Position numbers and translations under genes: made by a program | Notes under the pieces: generated by a model | The model's input: only the letters and a program-made list of their open reading frames with translations | Told to the model about the DNA's origin: nothing | Databases searched by the model: none | Shown here: one piece after another, positions 51,991 to 59,961 of the stretch | Layout: each line of letters opens with the position of its first letter | Position numbering within the stretch: the first letter of the stretch is position 1 | NCBI GenBank assembly: GCA_020025515.1 | Contig: JAHHRZ010000004.1 | Coordinates: 1 to 64,000 of the forward strand | Reading direction: 5' to 3' | Length of the DNA: 64,000 nucleotides | From: Oscillospiraceae bacterium | GTDB lineage: Bacteria; Bacillota; Clostridia; Oscillospirales; Oscillospiraceae

Positions 51991-53346
51991 TTAATGATGT
52001 TCCGGTGCAAACCTGTTGTTGAGTTCTGCAAAAATGCGTGCTGCAACCTCTGCATCCCGTGAGCCAAACAAATAATATTGGCCGGAAGCTGTTTTGATTT
52101 TCAGGTAGGGTGGACTTGTGGGATCTGCGATGATCTTCAAGTCTGACATACCGCTTCCTGTGAAACTCCCCTTAAACAGATGCTGTCCGCCCAATGCGTT
52201 GGTTCGGAGCAACCCCTCCGGCATTTCATTCAGCAGTTCTATTTCTTCGATCTCATCCAAAGGAACCTCGTACCGGGTGCTTCCATTTTCACAGAACACC
52301 TCCTGCTCTGTGATGTCCAGCACAATATTGCTCTTATCTTCCAACCCAATGGAAATAGTGAATGCAATGGCAGCGACCAGAATGACCATTCCGAGCCCGG
52401 TAATGATCTTTCCACCGGTCGATGCCAGGTTAAAGGTACTGTTCATTCCTGTACGGGCATTGACCAATATATGGCTGTCGTTTGGATTGTAATAGAACAA
52501 ACCACCCGGCCAGTAATCATCTTCGTCAACATACCATTCTCTTCCGCTTTCTGCGGTAAGTTTTTCCTGTATCCTCCTGGTCTGAACTGCCAATGCCATA
52601 TAGTACCCGCCAAACCCCAAAGCGGTGAGAACCACCAGGCCCAATCCTACAGAGGGAAAAAGCTCCATTGCCCAGAGAGAGTAGGAAACCAATACCGCCG
52701 AGTATGCGCTGGCTGTCCATACCCGGTTCCACATACGGTAACGCAGCCGGCTGAGCGTTTTTGTCAGTTCCTGATTTTCGTCAACCATCTCGGATTTTTT
52801 GCGATAGAAGAAGGCCCCAAAACAATAGCTCAGGACAACAAGGCCCATAGAAAGGGCATGGGCCCAGCGCAGCCGGGGCTGCAAAACCATAGGAACCATG
52901 CAGAGTGCTGCGGCCAGAACATACCAGACGGCCTTTGGTCGGGGATAGGAAATCATGGTGGAAACATCAATCCGAACCAACTGCTTTGGCTGTGCTTGCC
53001 AGCCTCGTTCCTGTTTGAGTGCTTTCAACCTTTGATTGCCCCGAACAAATACGCCAACGGGAAGAACAATATCCAGAATCAGCATCACAGACCAGCAGAT
53101 GAGACTCACCGCCATATCCGGAATAAAGGCACCTGCAACACAGAGAACAGCCAAAAGGAAGTAAATCCGGTTTGTGTGTTTCCGGTATTGTATCAAAATC
53201 TGCTGAACCTCGTGATCTTCATGAGCTTCGTAAGGCAGGGTTGCACCCAGAACGATATTCTTCTTGAATTTGGCCTCATTTCTTTGAGAGAACCACATAC
53301 ACAGCAGCACCACCCACAAACTGCTCCAAAACAATAGTCCAAACAT
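51991..53346 (-). CDS. DUF5808-type membrane protein
   Basis: A 451-residue protein with about eight membrane segments in 1-355. A central DEDDYWPGGLFYYNPNDSHI stretch (about 268-290) is the DUF5808 signature, and a C-terminal soluble domain of about 95 residues follows (PH-like, ending near EVAARIFAELNNRF). It follows the GntR gene by 1 base with its ribosome binding site inside the regulator's end. Pairs of GntR (YtrA type) with membrane proteins of this group are common in Firmicutes. Function is unknown, possibly envelope stress. Confidence 0.75.
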   Translation of the reverse strand: MFGLLFWSSLWVVLLCMWFSQRNEAKFKKNIVLGATLPYEAHEDHEVQQILIQYRKHTNRIYFLLAVLCVAGAFIPDMAVSLICWSVMLILDIVLPVGVFVRGNQRLKALKQERGWQAQPKQLVRIDVSTMISYPRPKAVWYVLAAALCMVPMVLQPRLRWAHALSMGLVVLSYCFGAFFYRKKSEMVDENQELTKTLSRLRYRMWNRVWTASAYSAVLVSYSLWAMELFPSVGLGLVVLTALGFGGYYMALAVQTRRIQEKLTAESGREWYVDEDDYWPGGLFYYNPNDSHILVNARTGMNSTFNLASTGGKIITGLGMVILVAAIAFTISIGLEDKSNIVLDITEQEVFCENGSTRYEVPLDEIEEIELLNEMPEGLLRTNALGGQHLFKGSFTGSGMSDLKIIADPTSPPYLKIKTASGQYYLFGSRDAEVAARIFAELNNRFAPEHH

Positions 53347-53347
53347 A

Positions 53348-53716
53348 TTACAAATCCTCCTTTAGACAGGTTCTGCATAACTCTAAAATCCCTTGGTCGT
53401 TCAGTCCCTCCAATCGAAGCTCTGCCAGCACAAGCCGCAGACGGTTCAATATATCCGGGGATGCTGTTGCGGATGGGACTCCTTCTGCAATCACGGTTCC
53501 GCTTCGGCGGTCCGTGTGTACATATCCCTCAGATTTCAGAAGCTGATAGGCTTTGCTAATGGTCATCATATTGATGCCGCTTTCATCGGAAAGAGCCCGG
53601 ATGGTTGGGAGTTTGTCCCCCGGCTTCAGCTCTCCTTTGGATACGGACAGCACAACCTGATTGCGAAGCTGTAGATAAAGCGGTGTTTCACTATGGAAAT
53701 CAAAGGTCCATATCAT
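53348..53716 (-). CDS. GntR-family regulator (YtrA subfamily)
   Basis: A 122-residue protein with a winged helix (about 10-75, PLYLQLRNQVVLSVSKGELK, then LPTIRALSDESGINMMTISK) and a short helical tail of about 40 residues. The absence of a large effector domain is the YtrA subgroup feature. It is autoregulated through 53737-53757. It controls the DUF5808 gene behind it. Confidence 0.92.
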   Translation of the reverse strand: MIWTFDFHSETPLYLQLRNQVVLSVSKGELKPGDKLPTIRALSDESGINMMTISKAYQLLKSEGYVHTDRRSGTVIAEGVPSATASPDILNRLRLVLAELRLEGLNDQGILELCRTCLKEDL

Positions 53717-53736
53717 TCTGCTTCCCTCCTTCTATT

Positions 53737-53767
53737 TGCATTATAACATATAATGCAAATAATGCAA
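53737..53767 (-). promoter_or_regulatory. Promoter and GntR-type operator
   Basis: TGCATTATA (53737-53745), ACA, TATAATGCA (53749-53757) is a perfect palindrome. The TATAAT of the minus-strand promoter (53740-53745) lies in one arm, with TTGCAT 16 bp upstream. Binding would block transcription of the GntR gene. Confidence 0.8.
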
Positions 53768-53781
53768 TCCGCAAAAGAAAA

Positions 53782-53817
53782 TTCCCTTGTCCAGCTCATG
53801 AGAGCAAAACAAGGGAA
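53782..53817 (-). terminator. Terminator of the Ntn amidase gene
   Basis: TTCCCTTGT pairs with ACAAGGGAA, and the minus strand is followed by TTTTCTTTT. Another short pairing occurs in the loop. Confidence 0.75.
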
Positions 53818-53937
53818 CTTTTCTAATTGTCAGGGAACCGTATATGGGGCGAAGGCAGCCGCACTGCCAAGTCGATTGCAAGGAGGCTCTTTTCCCGTGG
53901 CACTTGGATTCAAAAACATGGATTCAGAAGGGCAATA

Positions 53938-55167
53938 TCAATCTTCAAAATCAAATGTATAGACTGCGCTGGGGTCGTTGTAGTTCTCATTGGGAACCCA
54001 GATCATGGATTTGTCTGTGAGATTATATACCACGCTGTGCACGGTGCAGCCGTTACGATCGTCATTTTTCCAATTTCTTCTGCCAACCGCAGCCAAAATC
54101 TCCATGGCGGCGTGTTCGTCTTTTACGATGCCCTGGGTCTTATTCAGCTCCTCGTAGATTTTGCTGTATCGATCGTATCCCTTTTTTTCTTCGTCAGGGG
54201 AGCCGTTATAATATCCTGGCTGAATGATAAAGTTGGTAATGACCTGATAATCGGTGGAACCTTCCAAACTTCCGATATGGGTATCGGCATCATGATAGGT
54301 TACCACCAGTTCTCTCTTGCTGCCATCATTGTCGGTGCTGTCCGTTCCGGCCACCCACTCCAGGATCGCGCTTTTTCCGCTGGCATCTGCTACCATATAG
54401 TGATAGGAGGTCATTGCAGAATCGTGCATATCATACGAAGAAGCAATTTCCACCGCTTCCTCTACACTGTCTGCCTGATCCAGAATCAGTCTCAAAAGTG
54501 TGGTAGAAGTGAAGTCCGGCTTATCTGTGGTTTGATTGGTGGGAACGGTTTTTTCGCCCCCTTGGTAGGTCATGTAAATACCGCAGCTCACACCGGCATC
54601 ATTGATGCCGTCCAGAGGGGCATAGGGGGCGGCAAGGGCGGTGACCCGATCCATCAGTCCATCCAGATTTTTCTCTACGTCGATTCCAAGAAACTGCAAG
54701 TCAACCGTGGAGATCGTGGCATGACGGTCCTGGCTTGCTTCGGTAAATACAATGCAGGTATTGGTTTTGGAAAAGTCATAATTGCGCCCAAACAACATAT
54801 CGCCGCTTTCGGATTTGGCGGTGAAAGAGGAACATCCAATTTCAGGGTTGCTGATGTTGATTTTCAGCAATCCTCTGGTGATGTTATTGGTAATAAAGTT
54901 GATGAGTTCTTCATCGTTTTCCACACCACCTTGTTCGATGAAGTCATCCAGATAAAAGCCGCCCTTCACATGCATGGTGTAGACCGCACCATCCAAATGG
55001 GAATCATTTCGGTCACGCAGAAGTTCTATGCTTGCCAGGGTGGAGATTTCATTGTGCCACACTGCGTAAATTGTACAGATCAGGGCAAGTACTATAACCA
55101 AAAAACTCACTGCAACCCCAATCAGGACTTTTTTTCTCCGTGACATTGTTTTTGATGTTTGTTCCAT
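53938..55167 (-). CDS. Membrane-anchored Ntn amide hydrolase (choloylglycine hydrolase-like)
   Basis: A 409-residue protein. One N-terminal membrane anchor (about 14-36) is followed by a linker to about 110 and then an Ntn-hydrolase domain starting IGCSSFTAKSESGDMLFGRN, in which Cys112 would be the nucleophile after autocleavage. The Arg and Asp of GRNYDF, further Asn residues and a closing MIWVPNENYN match linear amide C-N hydrolases of the CGH/NAAA type. It may cut N-acyl amides or bile-salt-like conjugates. The start ATG at 55167 has AAAGGA nine bases upstream, and the longer frame has none. The anchor points to an extracellular site, unlike cytosolic bile-salt hydrolases. Confidence 0.8.
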   Translation of the reverse strand: MEQTSKTMSRRKKVLIGVAVSFLVIVLALICTIYAVWHNEISTLASIELLRDRNDSHLDGAVYTMHVKGGFYLDDFIEQGGVENDEELINFITNNITRGLLKINISNPEIGCSSFTAKSESGDMLFGRNYDFSKTNTCIVFTEASQDRHATISTVDLQFLGIDVEKNLDGLMDRVTALAAPYAPLDGINDAGVSCGIYMTYQGGEKTVPTNQTTDKPDFTSTTLLRLILDQADSVEEAVEIASSYDMHDSAMTSYHYMVADASGKSAILEWVAGTDSTDNDGSKRELVVTYHDADTHIGSLEGSTDYQVITNFIIQPGYYNGSPDEEKKGYDRYSKIYEELNKTQGIVKDEHAAMEILAAVGRRNWKNDDRNGCTVHSVVYNLTDKSMIWVPNENYNDPSAVYTFDFED

Positions 55168-55337
55168 AGCTGAAATTCCTTTTCTTTGTGATTTGAAGCT
55201 CTGTGCTGACGGGAATGGAGAGTAGCACAAAGAAGTATTCAAAATTCTATTATAGAGTTTTGAAAAACCTGTTCGATATATTACCATGTCTTCATAAATC
55301 TGTCAAGGGTTTTTGAAAAATCTATAAAGGGTTTCTG

Positions 55338-55365
55338 TTGACATTTCTGGAATCCCGCATATAAT
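55338..55365 (+). promoter_or_regulatory. Promoter of the DUF1836 gene, close to the start codon
   Basis: TTGACA (55338-55343), 16 bp and TATAAT (55360-55365) sit just 6 bases before the ATG, so the transcript probably begins at the start codon (leaderless). Confidence 0.75.
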
Positions 55366-55371
55366 AAAGCT

Positions 55372-55893
55372 ATGGACAATGAAATTAGACTTGCGTTGGC
55401 AGACTCTATGCGTGATTTTCGGTTACCAAGATACCATGAGCTGCCGGATGTTGGCCTTTATTTGGAGCAGACAGTGAAATATATCAACCAATGCCTGAAA
55501 CAGCTTGGATGTATTGAAATCACCGGTTCCATGGTTCGCAACTATGTGAAGCAGGGACTGGTGGTAAATCCCGTGCAGAAGCAGTACTATGCTGACCACA
55601 TTGGCTATTTGATTTGCGTTGCCATCTTAAAGCATGCGGCACCTTTGGAGCAGATCAATAAGCTGTTTTTCAGACAAAAGACGGTATATACCAATCAGGT
55701 AGCATATGACTATTTCTGCATGGAAATGGAAAATGTATTGTACTGCCGCTTTGGGCTAAAGGAAACCGCAGAGGATGTGGGTGTGACCTCCTCCATAGAG
55801 AAGGAGATGCTGAGGAGTGCAATTACCGCGGTTTCTCATATGATTTATTTCAATGCCTGCTTCCGCCAACTATACGAAAAATCAGAGAGATAA
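55372..55893 (+). CDS. DUF1836-family protein (MerR-like HTH)
   Basis: A 173-residue protein of DUF1836: LPRYHELPDVGLYLEQTVKY, then IEITGSMVRNYVKQGLVVNP (helix-turn-helix-like) and KQYYADHIGYLICVAILKHA. A C-terminal helical domain follows, with VGVTSSIEKEMLRSAITAVSHMIYFN. The family is predicted DNA-binding and conserved in Firmicutes. The function is not known. No ribosome binding site is present, and the promoter abuts the ATG. Confidence 0.85.
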   Translation: MDNEIRLALADSMRDFRLPRYHELPDVGLYLEQTVKYINQCLKQLGCIEITGSMVRNYVKQGLVVNPVQKQYYADHIGYLICVAILKHAAPLEQINKLFFRQKTVYTNQVAYDYFCMEMENVLYCRFGLKETAEDVGVTSSIEKEMLRSAITAVSHMIYFNACFRQLYEKSER

Positions 55894-55953
55894 GGGGTGG
55901 CGCAAAATGCACCACCCCTTGTACTGCGGTATTGTTCCTGACACAATAAAAAT

Positions 55954-55993
55954 AAAAAGGTGTGCTTGAGCGGAACTCAGGCACACCTTTTTT
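55954..55993. terminator. Bidirectional terminator after DUF1836 and plsY-like genes
   Basis: AAAAAGGTGTGC and GCACACCTTTTTT enclose a 15-nt loop with T-rich tails on both strands. Another stem (AAGGGGTGG with CCACCCCTT) lies at 55892-55920, without a T tract. Confidence 0.8.
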
Positions 55994-56639
55994 ATACTTG
56001 GATGGGAGAATCTGAAAGCTCCATATCTGCATCGTGGGAGGGAATGTAAGCGAAGTATTTTGAATGCTTCATAATTGCAATAAGCGCAATAGAGAAACAG
56101 CCCAATGCGATGGCAGGTTGACTTTCACGCAGAAGGACGATGACAGACAGAATACCAAAAATACTGAACGCCACAATGCTGCGCTGACGAGTTAATTGAA
56201 TTTTCAGAATCGTGGAAAGCAGAATGTAGGTTCCTGCCAGCAGAAGGACGATATGGGTGAGGGGGTAGAGAGCCAACAATTCCCCAAAGGCGGTAGAAAT
56301 ACATTTTCCGCCTTTGAATCGATTAAAGGGCGCAACGGCGTGCCCCAAAACAGGCGCAGCCAGTACGGCGGCGAATAGAAGCTGATTCGTATTTACCAGA
56401 CGCTGGGCGATGAAAATGGGGAAGAACCCCTTTGATATGTCAAAGCTCAGGCAGAGCAATCCCCAAAAAGGGCCACAGACCGCAAAGACATTTCCGGCTC
56501 CTGGGTTGTGATCACCGCCTACTTCGCAAATATCTACCTGAAGAAGAAGTTTGGGAATCAACTGACTGAACATGATGCCACCCAATAGGAAGCCAAATAT
56601 AATACAAGTTGACCAGGTGAGAAACGCATGACTGCTCAT
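55992..56639 (-). CDS. PlsY-like glycerol-3-phosphate acyltransferase (variant)
   Basis: A 215-residue membrane protein with five or six spans, resembling PlsY, which acylates glycerol-3-phosphate from acyl-phosphate. The first motif is CEVGGDHNPGAGNVF, the second FDISKGFFP and the third FNRFKGGKCISTAFG. PlsY usually has GGKG in the third motif, so the Cys is atypical. The ATG at 56639 overlaps the stop of the glycosyltransferase gene (ATGA) and has GGAGG about 9 bases upstream. It may act on a different acceptor in a glycolipid pathway. Confidence 0.75.
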   Translation of the reverse strand: MSSHAFLTWSTCIIFGFLLGGIMFSQLIPKLLLQVDICEVGGDHNPGAGNVFAVCGPFWGLLCLSFDISKGFFPIFIAQRLVNTNQLLFAAVLAAPVLGHAVAPFNRFKGGKCISTAFGELLALYPLTHIVLLLAGTYILLSTILKIQLTRQRSIVAFSIFGILSVIVLLRESQPAIALGCFSIALIAIMKHSKYFAYIPSHDADMELSDSPIQV

Positions 56640-57745
56640 ATGCCGCACACCTCCATTACAATATCATTTGCTGCATTTGGATTGCTGTATTTTTTTTGCA
56701 TGGTCCGCATTTTCGCCGCATTTTCTGGATTGTGAGCAAGGGATTGTGCCAACCGCACTGCATCTTTGTTGTTTTTGGCCCAAAGGGACATACCATGTTG
56801 GGAAAAAAAGCGTGCGTTATGTGTTTCACAGCCAGGAATGGCGTTGACATGGACCAGAGGGACATTAACTACCGCGGCCTCTGTGCTGGATAATCCGCCG
56901 GGTTTGGAGAGCATCACATCGGCAGCGGTCATATATAGATTGACTTGGTTTGTAAATGGTACCGTTCGCAGCTGCTGATTTGCGTGATATTTTTCCTCCA
57001 GTTTGCATTTCATGGTGTCATTTCTGCCCGTCAGCACAAAGATCAGGCTGTCCCGGCTGAGGGTGCTGAGCAATTCATCACACAGACCCATCATATTTTC
57101 ACAACCGATTCCACCGGTCATGAGCAAATAGACTTTCTTGTCCTGCTGAATACCCAGTGCACTTCGGGCACTGCTTCTGTCGATGTATTCTGAAAATTTG
57201 GCATCCACAGGAATACCGCTGACATGGATGCAGTCTTCCTGAAACCCTCGGGCTATCATGTATTGCCTCACGCCATCGTGGGGAACAAAATATCCGTCCA
57301 GTTTTGTTTCCGCCATAAAGGGGATACAGGTGTAGTCGGTCAAAATACCATAAGAGGGAATCAAAGCAGGCGCTTTTTTCAGAATGGCAGTCATGGCCTC
57401 CATCCCATATAAATGGGTGCAGATGACAGCATCAAACTGCTTTCCTTCGAGATACTGTTGCAGGGAATCTGAATAGCTTGCATTGGCCCAATAAACAGGG
57501 GAGGGAAGGCATGTGGAGCTATACAGATCACCAAGTTTATAAATCGCACCAAATAAAGAGGGAGTTTTCTTGATTAAATTGTTATAAAAAGAAGAAACAA
57601 ACTCCTTTGCTTTTTCACTTTTAAAGACTACAGGGTCCACAAGTTCGCAGGAGATCCCCTTTTGCATCAGTGCTGTTTTTATGGCATAGGCCGCACTATT
57701 GTGACCTTCACCTGTGTTGCAGGTTAAAATTAAAATGTTTTTCAA
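56636..57745 (-). CDS. Processive-type lipid glycosyltransferase (GT28/MGDG synthase-like)
   Basis: A 369-residue enzyme of the MGDG synthase/UgtP group. The start MKNILILTCNTGEGHNSAAY is the glycine-rich N-terminal motif. LTGRNDTMKCKLEEKY and the donor-binding VMLSKPGGLSSTEAA with VPLVHVNAIPGCETHNARFF follow. It transfers a sugar to diacylglycerol or a related lipid. The start is TTG at 57745, with GGATGG seven bases upstream. A longer frame exists but lacks the typical start motif. It sits beside a PlsY variant, suggesting a membrane lipid or lipoteichoic-anchor pathway. Confidence 0.8.
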   Translation of the reverse strand: MKNILILTCNTGEGHNSAAYAIKTALMQKGISCELVDPVVFKSEKAKEFVSSFYNNLIKKTPSLFGAIYKLGDLYSSTCLPSPVYWANASYSDSLQQYLEGKQFDAVICTHLYGMEAMTAILKKAPALIPSYGILTDYTCIPFMAETKLDGYFVPHDGVRQYMIARGFQEDCIHVSGIPVDAKFSEYIDRSSARSALGIQQDKKVYLLMTGGIGCENMMGLCDELLSTLSRDSLIFVLTGRNDTMKCKLEEKYHANQQLRTVPFTNQVNLYMTAADVMLSKPGGLSSTEAAVVNVPLVHVNAIPGCETHNARFFSQHGMSLWAKNNKDAVRLAQSLAHNPENAAKMRTMQKKYSNPNAANDIVMEVCGI

Positions 57746-57819
57746 GGTTATTCCATCCAATCTACAAAAAATGTTCCGATGGGAAGGGCCGGTAGTTGAC
57801 GCTGCAAAATGCCGGGGAA

Positions 57820-58605
57820 TCAGCACGGCGTCTTTTTGGTGGATTCTGCGTTGTTCTCACGAATTCTATCCGCATAGCGCAGGGAAGCGGGGCGGCGCTG
57901 AAACTGTTCGGTAAAACGAGAGGTGACAGCAATAAAAATCAGATAGATATATGGCATTCCCAAATTGGTTTCCAGCAAAGAATTGATTATAAGAGGAGAG
58001 AGTTTTTGCGCCAGGGTGGCAAAACCGGCGCTGCGGATTCCACCCAGCAGCAGTCCTGCTTCCCAGCCAAATTGCACAAGAACGCCGATTGTAAGCAGCC
58101 AGGGAATCCGGATCCGTTTTGAATCGTCCTTTTGCGCCAGATTATAAACAATCAATCCGGCGTAACCCACAAACAGCATAACGGCCATGTATCCGTGATA
58201 GGCTCCGGTTGTCCGCTGGATGATAATGGGGACTTGACCAGCCGAGAATGTGCCGGCAATCATAGGACAGCAGAACCACCAGGAAAGAATCAGAAAAGAC
58301 CATTCAAATAGATGGCGATCCTTGGAAAGCCAAAGCCAAATCCAGGCGAAATTTGTAAAACCGTAGCTCATGGACATCCAAAGCAATACCCAGAACAAAC
58401 TGCCGCCGGTGATGCTGCGGGCGTGGCAAATCAAGTGAAAAAGGCCATAATCCACTGCCATGTAGACCATTCCCATGAGAAGACCTACCAAAACAGTCAT
58501 GTATTTCTTTTGAAAGAGAAGCATTGTTATGAAAAACAGTAAAAATGCGATATCAAGCCAAATGTACATAGGCGTAAACTGCCGCCTTGCAATAAGTTCC
58601 TGCAT
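57820..58605 (-). CDS. Multi-span membrane protein of unknown function
   Basis: 261 residues with about seven membrane segments (15-35, 38-58, 70-92, 98-120, 133-155, 165-185 and 215-235). It is rich in Trp in spans 3-4 (WVLLWMSMSYGFTNFAWIWLW). No catalytic motif. It begins the transcription unit that continues with the glycosyltransferase and the PlsY variant, so a lipid or envelope role is possible. No family recognised. The start follows AGAAAGGGGACATCAAAGC. Confidence 0.65.
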   Translation of the reverse strand: MQELIARRQFTPMYIWLDIAFLLFFITMLLFQKKYMTVLVGLLMGMVYMAVDYGLFHLICHARSITGGSLFWVLLWMSMSYGFTNFAWIWLWLSKDRHLFEWSFLILSWWFCCPMIAGTFSAGQVPIIIQRTTGAYHGYMAVMLFVGYAGLIVYNLAQKDDSKRIRIPWLLTIGVLVQFGWEAGLLLGGIRSAGFATLAQKLSPLIINSLLETNLGMPYIYLIFIAVTSRFTEQFQRRPASLRYADRIRENNAESTKKTPC

Positions 58606-58855
58606 GCTTTGATGTCCCCTTTCTGAAAGTCTTCGGCAAAATCAACTGCGGCAAGACCCTCTTTTGATTCAGCAGATAGGGTACCGTTACTATATGTTTT
58701 CCTTAATTATACCCGATTTCGCTCTGCTTTTCCACAGTGAAAGGTATCATACAGGGTAAGTTTTGGACAATTCTGCAATTTTGCCACAAACTGGCTGGAT
58801 GCTGTACCATTTATCAGACCAGTTTTTCTGAACGGAACTATGAAAAATGCACAAA
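58606..58855 (-). other. Intergenic region upstream of the membrane protein gene
   Basis: With the adjoining terminator this is a 337-base gene-free stretch. A minus-strand TATAAT at 58706-58711 with a weak -35 (TGGAAA, 58729-58734) could be the promoter. Nothing else was seen between 58740 and 58855. Confidence 0.45.
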
Positions 58856-58891
58856 AAGGACACGGTGTTCTCAAAGATACACCGTGTCCTT
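58856..58891 (-). terminator. Terminator of the glm-mal-arcA-arcB operon
   Basis: AAGGACACGGTGT pairs with ACACCGTGTCCTT (13 bp), then TTTTTG on the minus strand. Confidence 0.9.
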
Positions 58892-58942
58892 GCTAGTTCA
58901 GCTATTAGAAGGAAGACTTGCGGCTTCGCCGTACAGAGTCAA

Positions 58943-59935
58943 TCAGCACAGAGTTGCGTAGATCACAGCCTTGATGGTGTGCATCCGGTTTTCAGCCTCG
59001 TCAAAGACAACAGACTGCTTGGACTCAAACACCTCGTCGGTGACTTCCATCTCGGTGATGCCATACTTCTCAGCGATCTGAGCACCAATGGTGGTCTTAG
59101 TGTCGTGGAAGGAGGGCAGGCAGTGCATGAAGATGGCAGTGGGCTTGGCGTTGGCCATAGCGGCAGCATTGACCTGATAGGGAGCCAGCAGCTTGATTCT
59201 GCTCTCCCAAACCTCATCGGGTTCACCCATGGAGACCCAGATATCCGTGTAGAGAACATCGGCATTCTTGGTGCCTTCCTTGACATCCTCGGTCAAACGG
59301 ATAGAACCGCCATTTTCTGCGGCGATCTTCTCGCACTCAGCAACCAGATCGGCAGCAGGGAACAGCTCCTTGGGAGCACAGGCGGTGAAGTTCAGACCCA
59401 GCTTGGCGCAGACAACCATGAGAGAGTTACCCATGTTGTTCCGGGCGTCGCCCATGTAAGTGAAGTTGATGCCCTTGCTGTAGCCGAAGTGCTCCTCAAT
59501 GGTCAGGATATCAGCCAACATCTGAGTAGGATGGAACTCGTCAGTCAGACCATTCCAAACGGGAACACCGGCATATTTAGCCAGCTCTTCTACAGTAGCC
59601 TGGCTGAAGCCGCGGTATTCAATACCATCGTACATACGACCCAGAACCCGAGCGGTATCGGCGATGGACTCCTTTTTGCCCATCTGGGAGCTGCCGGGAT
59701 CCAGATAGGTGACACCGGCACCCAAGTCACGACCGGCAACCTCAAAGGAGCAGCGGGTACGGGTGGAAGTTTTCTCAAACAGAAGAACAATGTTCTTGCC
59801 TTCCAGATAGCGGTGGGGGGTGCCGGAGCGCTTCATGCGCTTAAAATCCTTGCTGAGCTCCAGCAGATAACGAATTTCGGCGGGGGTGTAATCCAGGAGT
59901 TTCAGATAGCTTCTACCACGAAGATTGACAGGCAT
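58943..59935 (-). CDS. arcB: Ornithine carbamoyltransferase (catabolic, arginine deiminase pathway)
   Basis: A 330-residue enzyme splitting citrulline with phosphate into ornithine and carbamoyl phosphate. STRTRCSFEVAGRDLG (carbamoyl-phosphate loop, about 56-71), HPTQMLADILT and FMHCLPSFHDT are the signatures. Its place directly after arginine deiminase supports the catabolic role over biosynthesis, but the reaction is reversible. It is the last gene before the operon terminator. The carbamate kinase (arcC) that completes the pathway is not in the window. Confidence 0.94.
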   Translation of the reverse strand: MPVNLRGRSYLKLLDYTPAEIRYLLELSKDFKRMKRSGTPHRYLEGKNIVLLFEKTSTRTRCSFEVAGRDLGAGVTYLDPGSSQMGKKESIADTARVLGRMYDGIEYRGFSQATVEELAKYAGVPVWNGLTDEFHPTQMLADILTIEEHFGYSKGINFTYMGDARNNMGNSLMVVCAKLGLNFTACAPKELFPAADLVAECEKIAAENGGSIRLTEDVKEGTKNADVLYTDIWVSMGEPDEVWESRIKLLAPYQVNAAAMANAKPTAIFMHCLPSFHDTKTTIGAQIAEKYGITEMEVTDEVFESKQSVVFDEAENRMHTIKAVIYATLC

Positions 59936-59961
59936 AGTAATGTTCCTTCCTTTAATAAGTT

